From Pseudomonadota bacterium (GTDB lineage Bacteria > Campylobacterota > Campylobacteria > Campylobacterales > Sulfurospirillaceae), in contig JAGDMU010000001.1 of the NCBI GenBank assembly GCA_017860615.1, positions 186,001 to 250,000 of the forward strand: 64,000 nucleotides of DNA, given 5' to 3'. Position numbers and translations under genes: made by a program. Within the stretch, counting starts at the first letter, position 1, and each line of letters begins with the position of its first letter. Shown here one piece after another: positions 1-8,891 of this stretch. The notes under the pieces are model-generated. The model made no database searches, was not told where the DNA came from, and saw only the letters and a program-made list of their open reading frames with translations.

Positions 1-171
1 GAAGTAGAAGATAGCACGTTGTGTGCGCATCAGTTTTTAAATGCCCTTGAAGAGCCGTTTATGTTTCCTCGTGTATTGGGGCTTGAAACAGATGTATCTG
101 AAATAGCACGGCAGAAAGCTTTGAAGCAAGTGGTCCAGATTTTCTATCGCGGATTGTGTGTTCCTCGATAA
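1..171 (+). CDS. TetR/AcrR-family transcriptional regulator, C-terminal fragment
   Basis: The window opens inside this gene: frame 1 is open from base 1 to a TAA at 169-171, giving the last 56 residues. The segment with AHQFLNALEEPFMFPRVLGL and a terminal FYRGLCVP resembles the C-terminal ligand/dimer domain of AefR-like TetR repressors. It lies just upstream of, and in the same direction as, an RND efflux operon whose promoter carries a perfect palindrome, the usual arrangement for a local TetR repressor of a pump. The DNA-binding half is outside the window, so the family call rests on the C-terminus and context. Confidence 0.6.
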   Translation, partial: EVEDSTLCAHQFLNALEEPFMFPRVLGLETDVSEIARQKALKQVVQIFYRGLCVPR

Positions 172-201
172 TTACTTTTTTTACGGTTAAGGAAAAATAG
201 C

Positions 202-230
202 TTGACTTATTTAGGTTTTGCGACTATAAT
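202..230 (+). promoter_or_regulatory. sigma70-type promoter of RND operon 1
   Basis: A -35 box TTGACT (202-207) and a perfect -10 TATAAT (225-230) are separated by 17 bp. Transcription should begin near 237, immediately before the palindromic operator, 284 being the first gene start. The fit to the consensus is unusually good, consistent with a strong promoter that needs a repressor. Confidence 0.75.
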
Positions 231-242
231 TCGACCACAAAA

Positions 243-263
243 TGTAATGTAATTTACATTACA
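243..263. promoter_or_regulatory. 21-bp palindromic operator, probable TetR site
   Basis: Perfect inverted repeat with half-site TGTAATGTAA, one central T, and TTACATTACA. It sits at about +7 to +27 relative to the predicted start, where a bound repressor would block the polymerase. TetR-family operators are typically palindromes of this size, and the TetR gene ends 72 bp upstream. Confidence 0.7.
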
Positions 264-283
264 CAAATTAATGGAGTTCAAAA

Positions 284-1441
284 ATGACTAAAAATAGAGT
301 ATTGATAACCTATGCAAGCTATGCATTGGCAGTAACATTGGGAGCATTTTTAGTAGCGGGATGTTCAAGCCAAGATAAAAAAGCAGCAGGGATGCCAGCC
401 ATGCCACCATTGTCTGTGTCAACCTATAAAGTAGTGGCTTCTGATGTGCCCGTTTCACTCGAATACCCTGCCAAAGTAAAAAGTATGCAGCAAGTCAATG
501 TTGTAGCAAGGGTAAGTGGTGTCTTAGAGAAGAAACATTTCACAGAGGGAAGCTTTGTTAAGGCTGGGGATATGCTCTACCAAATTGACTCAGATCGCTA
601 TGAGGCGTTGATGCAAGAAGCTATTGCAGATGTGGGTGTCAAAGAAGCGACCCTCAAACAAGCGACTCGTGATTGGGAGCGAACCAAAGTGTTGTTTGCC
701 CAAGATGCTGTGTCTCAAAAAGAGAGAGACGCTGCACTCTCAGCGTATGAATCAGCGAGTGCTTCCCTGAAAGCCTCTAATGCTGCGCTTAAAAAAGCAA
801 CCATCGACTTTAACTATACCAAAGTAAAAGCGACCATCTCAGGAATGACCAGCCTCAATGCACAAGATGTAGGCAGTTACGTAGGTTCAAGCAGTGATAC
901 CATGACCTTAACCACCATCACCCAAACAGACCCCGTCTATGTTGAATTCTCACTGCCCGATATTGAATTGCTTAAAAAACGATATGTGATGGGTTCAGGA
1001 AACTGGAGCAGTATCGCTCAAGCGAAACTTCCTGTTCAACTCTCTACTCCCGATGGTTCAAAGTATACCAAAGCAGGAACATTGGACTTCTTAGATAGCT
1101 ATGTTGATGGTGAGACCTCTACCATTAAAGCCAGAGCAACCTTTGCTAATCCAAATAATATTCTTATCCCAGGACTCTTTGTACGTGTGAATGTGGAAGG
1201 TTTGGTTTATAAAGATGCTATCAGCATCCCACAAAAGGCACTTTTGCAAGATGCAACAGGCTCGTATGTGTTTTTAGCTAAAGAAGGTAAAGCTCATAAG
1301 CTCCCTGTAAAAGCAGGCACGGCGCATAACGATGCCTACATCATAGAGAGTGGTTTAAGTGCAGGCGATGTGGTCATCACCAATAACCTGACCAAACTCC
1401 GCCCAGGCGCTGCCATAAACCTTGCAGAAGCGAAGGAATAA
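284..1441 (+). CDS. RND efflux periplasmic adaptor lipoprotein (MexA/AcrA type)
   Basis: 385-residue membrane-fusion protein that links an inner-membrane RND pump to an outer-membrane channel in the periplasm. The N-terminus is a lipoprotein signal with lipobox LVAGC, so Cys27 is the expected lipidated residue. The region around VVARVSGVLEKKHFTEGSFVKAGD is the lipoyl/biotinyl half-motif, followed by an alpha-helical hairpin (about residues 100-170), the second lipoyl half and a beta-barrel. It is the first gene of a three-gene operon, 3 bp before the pump gene, and is expected to be controlled by the palindrome just upstream. The substrate cannot be read from sequence. Confidence 0.93.
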   Translation: MTKNRVLITYASYALAVTLGAFLVAGCSSQDKKAAGMPAMPPLSVSTYKVVASDVPVSLEYPAKVKSMQQVNVVARVSGVLEKKHFTEGSFVKAGDMLYQIDSDRYEALMQEAIADVGVKEATLKQATRDWERTKVLFAQDAVSQKERDAALSAYESASASLKASNAALKKATIDFNYTKVKATISGMTSLNAQDVGSYVGSSSDTMTLTTITQTDPVYVEFSLPDIELLKKRYVMGSGNWSSIAQAKLPVQLSTPDGSKYTKAGTLDFLDSYVDGETSTIKARATFANPNNILIPGLFVRVNVEGLVYKDAISIPQKALLQDATGSYVFLAKEGKAHKLPVKAGTAHNDAYIIESGLSAGDVVITNNLTKLRPGAAINLAEAKE

Positions 1442-1444
1442 ACG

Positions 1445-4400
1445 ATGTTTTCAAAATTCTTTATCAACAGACCCATCTTTGCAACAGTTTTATCGATTGT
1501 TGTGATTATTGCAGGTTTGATGAGTATAAGGGCTCTTCCGATTGAGGAGTATCCTGAGGTTACGCCTCCGCAAGTGAGCGTAGAGGCTACCTATGCGGGT
1601 GCCAGTGCTGAGACGATCTCTAAAACAGTAGCCGCTCCATTGGAACAGCAGATCAACGGTGTAGAAGATATGATCTATATGTCTTCTACAGCCTCATCAA
1701 CAGGCTCTTTAACCATCAATATCTATTTTAAAATTGGAACCGATCCTGATCAAGCGACGATCAATGTCAACAACCGTGTGCAAGCAGCGCTTAACAAACT
1801 TCCAAGCGAAGTACAAGCACAAGGTGTGACCGTTACCAAACAGTCTTCAACGATTTTGCAGGTAGTTTCGCTTATCTCTCCTAATAACAGTTATGATGAA
1901 ATTTTCATGGCGAATTATGCGCTTATCAATGTCATCGATGAACTCAAAAGGGTTGAAGGTGTAGGTAATGCCTCATTATTTGGCAATCAAAACTACTCCA
2001 TGCGTGTCTGGATGAAGCCTGATCAGTTGGCAAAGTATAATTTAACCCCAACCGATGTGATCAATGCCATTTCAGAAGAAAATTCACAGTTTGCAACGGG
2101 CAGGTTTAACCAATCCCCATCCAAAACCTCTCAAGCCTATACCTATACGGTAACAACGCAAGGTCGTTTTGATAAGGTTAACGAGTTTGAAAATATCATC
2201 CTAAAATCCAACAAAGATGGCTCAACTTTGCGCCTAAAAGACGTAGCACGTTTGGAGCTAGGCGCTGAATCGTATGATGTCACTTCAACGCTTAACGGTC
2301 AAACGATGGTTCCTATTGGTATCTATCTACAATCGGGTGCAAACGCCTTAGATACGGCTAAAAAAGTCAAAGCGACCATGGAGCGTGTGCAAAAGTCATT
2401 TCCTGAAAATATGATCTATAAGATCCCTTACGATACCACAACGTTCATTGATATCTCTGTCAATGAGGTTATCAAGACGTTTATTGAAGCGCTCTTATTG
2501 GTTATTGCTATTGTCTATCTTTTCTTGCAAAACATGCGTGCGACGATTATCCCTGTGCTTGCCATTCCTGTTTCCATCATCGGAACCTTTGCGGGAATGT
2601 ATGCGCTTGGTTACTCCATCAACCTTTTAACCTTGTTTGGTCTGGTTCTTGCCATTGGTATCGTTGTGGATGACGCCATTATCGTTATTGAAAACGTTGA
2701 GCGTATCTTGCACTCTGAAAAAGATATTAGCGTTAAAGATGCCACCATTAAGGCAATGCAAGAGGTCACAGGTCCTGTTGTGGCGATTGTATTAGTGCTT
2801 TGTGCCGTTTTTATTCCTGTATCATTTATGGGTGGATTTACAGGTCAGATGTACCAACAGTTTGCCATTACTATCGTTATTTCGGTTGTTATTTCGGGTA
2901 TGGTGGCGTTGACACTTACCCCAGCACTGTGCGCCATTTTCCTCAGTAAAAAAGAACCAAAGCCATTTTGGTTTGTACGAAAGTTCAATGAATTTTTTGA
3001 TGCTTCGACCAATTGGTTTACCAGCGGTGTAAGCTTGGTTGTACGTCATGGTGTCATTAGCATCATTGTGTTTGCAGCCCTTATGGGCGTTACCTATGAG
3101 CTTTTCCAAAAAGTTCCAAGCGCGCTTGTTCCTATGGAAGATAAAGGCTACTTAATCTCTGTAACGGCTCTGCCTCCAGCGTCTGCACTCAACCGTACAG
3201 TAGCCGTGAGTTCTGATGTCAGCAACATTACAAAAAATATGCCAGGGATTGAATATAACATCGCCATCTCAGGGTTTGATCTTTTAAGCGGTGCGGCGAA
3301 AACCAACGCAGCGACAAACTTTTTAATCTTAAAAGATTGGAGTGAGCGTAAAACACCTGATCAGCACTCTGAAGCACTCAGTGGCGCCTTAAATGGGGCA
3401 TTCTTTGGTGTAGCCGATGCGACGATTTTTGCCCTCAACCCACCGCCTATTATGGGGCTTAGTATCTCTGGTGGATTTGAGATGTACTTGCAAGACAGAA
3501 CAGGTGGTAGCTTACAAGAGTTAGGCAATATCGCCAATCAAATCGTTGCAAAAGCAAGTCAACGACCAGAGCTTATGATGGTGCGAAACTCGCTTAACAT
3601 GAACATCCCTCAGTATAAAGTGACATTAGATCGTGAAAAAGCAAAAGCTTTAGGTGTGTCCATTAAAGATGCTTTCACAACGTTACAGTCCACATTTGGT
3701 GCATATTATGTCAATGACTTTAACCTTTTCGGTCGTACCTATCAGGTCAATGTTCAGTCCGAAGCAGACTATAGAGAAAAGCCAGAAGATCTCAAAAATG
3801 TTTTTGTGAAATCAAGCTCAGGAAAGCTGATACCACTGAGTTCGATTATTAGCTATGAGCGTAGTGTAGGTGCGGATATTTTAGAGCGTTTTAACGTCTT
3901 TACCGCAGCCAAAATCGAAGGTGAACCTGCTCCTGGGTACACTTCGGGTGATGCACTCAAAGCCATTGAAGAGGTGGTAAAAGAGGTCGCACCTGAGGGG
4001 TATGCTACAGGATGGGCAGGAACATCGTTCCAAGAAAAAGAGATGAGCGGAAGCGGAAGTCAAGCTTTCATCTTCGGTATCGTCTTTATCTTCTTGATTT
4101 TGGCAGCGCAGTATGAGCGATGGCTTATGCCACTTGCGGTTGTAACAGCGGTTCCATTTGCGGTCTTTGGAGCGATTATGGCAGTGTATCTAAGAGGGCT
4201 TAGCAATGACATCTACTTCCAAATCGGTCTGTTAGTGCTCATTGGTCTTTCGGCTAAAAATGCCATCTTGATCGTTGAGTTTGCGATGCAAGCCCAAGAG
4301 AGAGGTAAGTCTATCTTTGATGCAACCCTAGAAGCGGCACGTTTACGTTTCCGCCCGATTGTTATGACCTCTTTAGCCTTTACGATTGGTGTTTTACCAC

Positions 4401-4573
4401 TAGCCCTTAGTTCAGGTGCAGGAGCAGGAAGTAGACATGCGATTGGTACTGGTGTTATTGGTGGAATGATTGCCGCAACGACGATTGCGATTTTCTTTAT
4501 TCCACTCTTTTACAATTGGTTAGCACAACTTAATGCAAAATTTTCTAAAAAAGGAGAGCGTCATGATGCGTAA
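1445..4573 (+). CDS. RND multidrug efflux permease (AcrB/MexB, HAE1 type)
   Basis: 1042-residue inner-membrane proton-driven pump, the normal length for HAE1 transporters. The N-terminus FFINRPIFATVLSIVVIIAG is the classic first segment. TM4 carries the paired acidic residues in GIVVDDAIIVIENVERI (AcrB Asp407/Asp408 equivalents), and the late GLSAKNAILIVEF holds the proton-relay lysine. Large periplasmic porter loops lie between TM1-2 and TM7-8. It is flanked by its adaptor and outer-membrane factor, so the system is self-contained. Two minus-strand open frames inside it are shadows. Confidence 0.96.
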   Translation: MFSKFFINRPIFATVLSIVVIIAGLMSIRALPIEEYPEVTPPQVSVEATYAGASAETISKTVAAPLEQQINGVEDMIYMSSTASSTGSLTINIYFKIGTDPDQATINVNNRVQAALNKLPSEVQAQGVTVTKQSSTILQVVSLISPNNSYDEIFMANYALINVIDELKRVEGVGNASLFGNQNYSMRVWMKPDQLAKYNLTPTDVINAISEENSQFATGRFNQSPSKTSQAYTYTVTTQGRFDKVNEFENIILKSNKDGSTLRLKDVARLELGAESYDVTSTLNGQTMVPIGIYLQSGANALDTAKKVKATMERVQKSFPENMIYKIPYDTTTFIDISVNEVIKTFIEALLLVIAIVYLFLQNMRATIIPVLAIPVSIIGTFAGMYALGYSINLLTLFGLVLAIGIVVDDAIIVIENVERILHSEKDISVKDATIKAMQEVTGPVVAIVLVLCAVFIPVSFMGGFTGQMYQQFAITIVISVVISGMVALTLTPALCAIFLSKKEPKPFWFVRKFNEFFDASTNWFTSGVSLVVRHGVISIIVFAALMGVTYELFQKVPSALVPMEDKGYLISVTALPPASALNRTVAVSSDVSNITKNMPGIEYNIAISGFDLLSGAAKTNAATNFLILKDWSERKTPDQHSEALSGALNGAFFGVADATIFALNPPPIMGLSISGGFEMYLQDRTGGSLQELGNIANQIVAKASQRPELMMVRNSLNMNIPQYKVTLDREKAKALGVSIKDAFTTLQSTFGAYYVNDFNLFGRTYQVNVQSEADYREKPEDLKNVFVKSSSGKLIPLSSIISYERSVGADILERFNVFTAAKIEGEPAPGYTSGDALKAIEEVVKEVAPEGYATGWAGTSFQEKEMSGSGSQAFIFGIVFIFLILAAQYERWLMPLAVVTAVPFAVFGAIMAVYLRGLSNDIYFQIGLLVLIGLSAKNAILIVEFAMQAQERGKSIFDATLEAARLRFRPIVMTSLAFTIGVLPLALSSGAGAGSRHAIGTGVIGGMIAATTIAIFFIPLFYNWLAQLNAKFSKKGERHDA

Positions 4574-5987
4574 TGTCTATGCCCTCTCATTATCAGCATT
4601 TATTTTCGCTGGATGTTCACTCTCCCCAGAGTTGAACATCCCAACAACACAGTTTCCACAGGCATATCGCTCTGATGTCAAGAGCGAAACAAGCTATGTG
4701 GATGGCGCATGGTGGAATAGCTATGGCGATGCAAAACTCTCTTCCTTGATTGAAGAAGCACTAGCCAATAACTATGACCTCCAAACTTCTATGGCAAATA
4801 TCTCGCTTGCACGTGCGACGCTTTCTAGCAGCACGTCCAATCGTTACCCAAGCCTTGATGTGCAAGGCTCAGGACAGAGAATCAGAAGCAGTGCCGATAC
4901 GTTTACCTCTAAAGCGCATAACACGTACAATGACTTCTCACTCAGTGCCGTGCTTAGTTATGAGCTAGACCTCTGGGGTAAATACAAAGAAGCAGAAGCC
5001 TCTTCAAGGGCTTCACTCATTGCAAGCTATGCAGCCAAAGATACCGTGAAGATTTCACTTGCAGCCAGTGTGGTGGACAGTTATTTTACGCTGATTAGTT
5101 TGTATGAGCAACTCGACATTACCAATGAAACGATAAAAGCACGAGAGGAGGGGCTTAAACGTAATGAGTCTAAATACGCGCTTGGGGCTATCTCTAAAGG
5201 AACACTTTTATCTGAACGAGCAGAGCTGAACAGTGCTCAAATCACGAAAGATGCCTTAGAGCAGTCTATCGCTTTACAACAAAGTGCACTTGCCGTTTTG
5301 GTGGGTAAATCACCTGAAGCCATTGCAAGCTTTAGTAAAGATGGCTTACCAAGAGTATTGCCAAGTGATATTGTAGTTCCGTCTAATTTACCATCGGAAC
5401 TGTTAACTAAACGTCCCGATATCAAACAAGCCGAAGAAAATCTTAAAGCGGCGAATGCAAACATCGGCGTAGCAAGAGCAGCATACTTTCCAAGCATTAG
5501 TTTATCGGGTGCTTTAGGGTTTGAAAGTACACAACTTTCCAATCTGATGAAGTCACAATCCGCCATGAACAGCTTTGGTGGAAGCCTTGTCTCTCCACTG
5601 TTCAATATGGGAAAAACCAGCTCAAACGTAGAGAGTGCTAAAGCCAACAAAGAGCTAGCAGAAATTACTTATGCAAAGACGGTACAACAAGCCTTTCAAG
5701 AGGCATATGATGCTTTAAATAAACGTCATACATTGACTCAAAAGCTTGAACACCAACTTGCTTATGAGAAGAACATTGAGCAAGTGTATACATTGGCTAA
5801 AAAACAGTATGAGAGTGGGTATGGGGATTACCTCACGCTCTTAGATGCAAAGCGTAATCTTCTTTCTGCAAAGCTAGCGACATCTCAAACTAAACAGGCA
5901 CTGCTTAGTTCAGGCGTCTCTTTGTTTAAATCCCTCGGTGGCGGTTGGGACAAAGAGGTCTTTGAACGCCACGCAGAGACGCTTTAG
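4563..5987 (+). CDS. RND efflux outer-membrane factor lipoprotein (NodT/OprM family)
   Basis: Outer-membrane channel of the first tripartite pump. I choose the ATG at 4563 because AAGGAGAG lies 4-5 bp before it; the reading frame is open further upstream inside the pump gene. From 4563 the protein has a lipobox FAGC with Cys18. The pattern ending the mature N-terminus (GAWWNSYGDAKLSSLIEEAL) and two copies of the OEP repeat with long coiled helices match the NodT family (about 475 aa). The start overlaps the end of the pump gene by 11 bp, indicating translational coupling. Confidence 0.93.
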   Translation: MMRNVYALSLSAFIFAGCSLSPELNIPTTQFPQAYRSDVKSETSYVDGAWWNSYGDAKLSSLIEEALANNYDLQTSMANISLARATLSSSTSNRYPSLDVQGSGQRIRSSADTFTSKAHNTYNDFSLSAVLSYELDLWGKYKEAEASSRASLIASYAAKDTVKISLAASVVDSYFTLISLYEQLDITNETIKAREEGLKRNESKYALGAISKGTLLSERAELNSAQITKDALEQSIALQQSALAVLVGKSPEAIASFSKDGLPRVLPSDIVVPSNLPSELLTKRPDIKQAEENLKAANANIGVARAAYFPSISLSGALGFESTQLSNLMKSQSAMNSFGGSLVSPLFNMGKTSSNVESAKANKELAEITYAKTVQQAFQEAYDALNKRHTLTQKLEHQLAYEKNIEQVYTLAKKQYESGYGDYLTLLDAKRNLLSAKLATSQTKQALLSSGVSLFKSLGGGWDKEVFERHAETL

Positions 5988-5997
5988 TGCTTTACAT

Positions 5998-6022
5998 GTA
6001 AACGTCATAATGTGGCGTTTAC
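5998..6022 (+). terminator. stem-loop downstream of RND operon 1
   Basis: GTAAACGTCA pairs with TGGCGTTTAC (10 bp with one G-U), separated by a 5-base loop. A nearly identical element lies after the second RND operon at 13107-13133. There is no long T-run directly after it, so it could be an mRNA 3'-end stabiliser rather than a classical terminator. Confidence 0.55.
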
Positions 6023-6037
6023 GCTACTTTTATGTGA

Positions 6038-6067
6038 AAATAACTCTTTACATGTAAAGAGTTATTT
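6038..6067. terminator. 30-bp perfect palindrome, bidirectional terminator between convergent genes
   Basis: Each arm is 15 bases with no mismatch, centred on TTTACATGTAAA and edged by A/T runs on both sides. It lies between the convergent outer-membrane factor gene and hxlR and overlaps the hxlR stop codon (6066-6068). A symmetrical hairpin with A and T flanks would terminate transcripts from both directions. Confidence 0.7.
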
Positions 6068-6530
6068 ACTGTGCTGACTCCTCTTTGCTATCGCATGTTG
6101 TAAGCACATGGTACTCTTCCATATTCATCTCCAAGCCTGTTTTTTTATTAATGACAATAGGCTCAGCAATTTCACCTGTTTTGACATGGATGATACGGCT
6201 TGTAAGCCCTACTGGGGTAGCGTGCTTGTTTCCCCACTCAAACATCATCACCAATACAGGAGCCAAATCCTCACCTGCTTTGGTTAAAAGATATTCGTAA
6301 CGCTTGGTGCTCTCTCCATAATTTTGTTTCTGTAAAATGCCATATTCGACAAGATCGTTGAGTCGTTTTGTCAATATATTGGGCGCGATGCCTAAGCTTT
6401 TTTGAAATTCATCAAACCGTCTAAGTCCTTTGAAAATATCTCTAATAATCAGCATACTCCACCACTCTCCGACAATTTCTAAACATTGTGCAACAGGGCA
6501 AGGCATCTTGGTGTAACTTTTTCGTTTCAT
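6066..6530 (-). CDS. HxlR-family winged-helix transcriptional regulator
   Basis: 154 residues when started at the ATG at 6530, which has GGAGG 5 bp upstream; the frame is open to 6584 but that ATG lies inside the operator repeats. The sequence CPVAQCLEIVGEWWSMLIIR followed by the winged helix and NILTKRLNDLVEYGIL is diagnostic of HxlR. Cys11 sits at the position of the conserved N-terminal cysteine that in YodB, CatR and HypR senses quinones, hypochlorite or diamide. It is divergent from the SDR-RND operon, with two operator copies between, so it most likely controls that operon and itself. Confidence 0.9.
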   Translation of the reverse strand: MKRKSYTKMPCPVAQCLEIVGEWWSMLIIRDIFKGLRRFDEFQKSLGIAPNILTKRLNDLVEYGILQKQNYGESTKRYEYLLTKAGEDLAPVLVMMFEWGNKHATPVGLTSRIIHVKTGEIAEPIVINKKTGLEMNMEEYHVLTTCDSKEESAQ

Positions 6531-6544
6531 TTTTTCCTCCAATT

Positions 6545-6592
6545 TACTTGCATTATGATAGTAAATATAATATACTTGCATCATAATAGTAA
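6545..6592. promoter_or_regulatory. two direct-repeat operators for HxlR between divergent genes
   Basis: Two 20-bp copies of TACTTGCATnATnATAGTAA lie at 6545-6564 and 6573-6592, 28 bp apart start to start, differing at two positions. They fill the space between hxlR (start 6530) and the SDR gene (start 6627) and overlap any promoter elements of both. This is where an autoregulating divergent repressor would bind. Confidence 0.65.
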
Positions 6593-6626
6593 TTTACATT
6601 AAAAATTATAGCATAAGGAAAGCAAA

Positions 6627-7379
6627 ATGAATATGAACAACAATACAATTCTTATAACAGGTGGCACAAGCGGTATCGGCTTTGAATTAGCACGACAATT
6701 ATGCAAAAGCAATACCGTGATTATCACAGGGCGCGATCAAGAAAAACTTGACAAAGTCAAATCGGAATTAAAAGAGGTGCACGTCTTTCAATGCACGATT
6801 GACAAACATGATGAAATCGTTAACTTATATGAAAACGTCTCAAAGATGTTTCCAACTCTTAATATTCTCATCAACAATGCGGGTGTTATGAACAGAATCG
6901 ATTTACAAAAAGAGCGCGATATTCATAAGCTCACAGAAGAGATTATGGTCAATGTCATAGGTACTATTGGTATGACTACACAGTTTTTACCTCTTTTGCG
7001 TCAGCAAAAAACAGCTGCGATTGTGAACATTTCTTCCGCTTTAGCGTTTGTGCCGTTGGCAAGCACTCCTGTCTATTGTGCCAGTAAAGCAGCACTTCAT
7101 TCCTTTACGGATTCGTTACGCATACAGCTTAAAGATACGAACATTAAGGTCTTTGAATTAGCACCCTCTGTCACCAAAACACCTTTAATACAAGCATTGG
7201 ATAGCAATGAACAAAAAGGGATGAGCATTATGTCTGTGTCAGAACTTGTTAAGGTTGGCATCCGAAAAATCGAGTGCGATACGTTTGAAATCAGACCAGG
7301 TCAAAGCAATGCTCTTAAAATGCTGAGTCGCATTTCACCTCGTTTTGCTCTTCATATGATCAATAAGTCTGGACACTAA
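6627..7379 (+). CDS. short-chain dehydrogenase/reductase (DltE-like SDR)
   Basis: 250-residue classical SDR. The cofactor motif TGGTSGIG is at residues 11-18, the NNAG motif follows near residue 89, the catalytic serine lies in NISS and the YxxxK pair in YCASK. The C-terminus ends in the short GQSNALKMLSRISP tail typical of DltE-like oxidoreductases. It reduces or oxidises a small carbonyl compound with NAD(P); the substrate is unknown. It is the first gene after the HxlR operators and 54 bp before an RND efflux set, so it probably modifies the compound that the pump removes. Confidence 0.88.
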   Translation: MNMNNNTILITGGTSGIGFELARQLCKSNTVIITGRDQEKLDKVKSELKEVHVFQCTIDKHDEIVNLYENVSKMFPTLNILINNAGVMNRIDLQKERDIHKLTEEIMVNVIGTIGMTTQFLPLLRQQKTAAIVNISSALAFVPLASTPVYCASKAALHSFTDSLRIQLKDTNIKVFELAPSVTKTPLIQALDSNEQKGMSIMSVSELVKVGIRKIECDTFEIRPGQSNALKMLSRISPRFALHMINKSGH

Positions 7380-7433
7380 AATGCACCATTTAACCAGAGT
7401 ACTTAAAAGATTCGTACACCAAGAAGGGGCTTT

Positions 7434-8891
7434 ATGAAAATTCCTAAAATGACAGATGCAATTTTTCATCATTCGCTAGGATGTTTTGTATGCGCAATGA
7501 TGTTAATGGGGTGTGGCTCCACGCAGGTGCAAAGTCCAACCCCTGATGTTGCGCTTGCAACACAGTTTCGCAATGCAGACCTATCAGAGAGAGATGCTTT
7601 CAATGATAGGGAGTGGTGGAGTCGTTTTGACGATCCGATTTTGACAGAGCTTATTACTAAAAGTTTGAACACGAACTACGATGTGAAAATGGCGCTTTCA
7701 CGCATAAAAGGGGCGCGCGCTTTTAGAGATGCTCAATCGTCACGTTTGTCGCCTTCTTTGGACGTGCAAGGCTCCACCGCCTCTTCGCACAGTGGTTTAC
7801 CCCAAAGTGTTAAACAAGGAATTCCCGATACAAAGAGCAGTGCTTTAGGGCTAAATGTTGCTTGGGAGATTGATCTGAGTGGGGGAATTAGTGCTGCAAA
7901 AGATGCCGCTGAAGCAGACCTTTTGTCGGCTCAGTATGGCGTGGTTGGTATGAAATTGCTGATTGCCAGTGAAGTGGCGACCCAATACTTTCTTCTTCGC
8001 AGTACCGAACACGATTTAAAGCTCATGGAAGCGTTGTCGGTGAGTCAGCATGGAACACTCCATCTCACCACAAGACGCTTTAACGAAGGGCTTTCCAGTG
8101 AGTTGGACTTGCAGAGTGCTATCGCCGAGGCGAATGAGATCGATGCAAAAATTCCTCCACTACGTATGCTGATCGCTTCACTTCAAACGCAACTGGCTCT
8201 GTTACTAGGTGAAAATCCTTCAACGATGGTCATACCAAGCATTGCACATTACGATTTGCCCAAATCGCCTCTTATTGGAACCGCTCAACCACTTGACTTG
8301 CTGAAACGTCGACCTGATTTGATGGCGGCAGAATCACACTATGCGGCAGAATCATTACGCACGGAAGAGGCTCGTTCACAGTACTGGCCTAAACTGTTTT
8401 TGAATGCCCTTTTGGGACGTGAAGACTTGCGTCTCAATGGGCTTAATTTAGCGCCTGTCAATTTTTCAAATGTTGCTTTAACGTTTGCGATGCCAATTTT
8501 TAACGCAGGGAAAATTCAAGCGGGTGTAGAAGCACAATCATCCCGCGAAAATGAAGCGTTACTCGGTTGGCAAAAATCAGTCTTAACCGCGCTTAAAGAG
8601 GTTGAAGACTCTCTGGTCGTTTGCCATGAAGAGCAAAAGCGAGGAGAATTTTTAGCGCAATCACTTCAAAGCAAACGTCTTGTATTGCGTAAGGCGGAAT
8701 CCCTTTTTGCGCAAGGTGAGTCCGATAAATTAGTGGTATTGCAAGCACAACGTCTTGTTTTGCTCAGTGAAATGAGTGTCACCGACCAACGCGCCAAACG
8801 CTTACTCGCTGATGTTCAGCTCTATAAAGCATTAGGGGGTGGTTGGAATGTATCGAAGGAAGAATCAAAAGAAGGAACAACCAATGAATAG
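7434..8891 (+). CDS. RND efflux outer-membrane factor lipoprotein (NodT/OprM family), second set
   Basis: 485 residues with lipobox LMGC (Cys27), the DREWWSRFDDPILTELI entry motif and the RRPD motif (LLKRRPDLMAAE) of NodT-family channels. AAGGGG lies before the ATG. Here the outer-membrane factor precedes adaptor and pump, the reverse of the first operon, so the two sets are not a recent tandem duplication. Its end overlaps the adaptor start by 8 bp. Confidence 0.92.
   Translation: MKIPKMTDAIFHHSLGCFVCAMMLMGCGSTQVQSPTPDVALATQFRNADLSERDAFNDREWWSRFDDPILTELITKSLNTNYDVKMALSRIKGARAFRDAQSSRLSPSLDVQGSTASSHSGLPQSVKQGIPDTKSSALGLNVAWEIDLSGGISAAKDAAEADLLSAQYGVVGMKLLIASEVATQYFLLRSTEHDLKLMEALSVSQHGTLHLTTRRFNEGLSSELDLQSAIAEANEIDAKIPPLRMLIASLQTQLALLLGENPSTMVIPSIAHYDLPKSPLIGTAQPLDLLKRRPDLMAAESHYAAESLRTEEARSQYWPKLFLNALLGREDLRLNGLNLAPVNFSNVALTFAMPIFNAGKIQAGVEAQSSRENEALLGWQKSVLTALKEVEDSLVVCHEEQKRGEFLAQSLQSKRLVLRKAESLFAQGESDKLVVLQAQRLVLLSEMSVTDQRAKRLLADVQLYKALGGGWNVSKEESKEGTTNE

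Noticed and set aside
6531-6584. Longer HxlR start at 6584
   Set aside because: That ATG lies within the operator repeat, has no ribosome-binding site, and the ATG at 6530 has GGAGG at the right distance.
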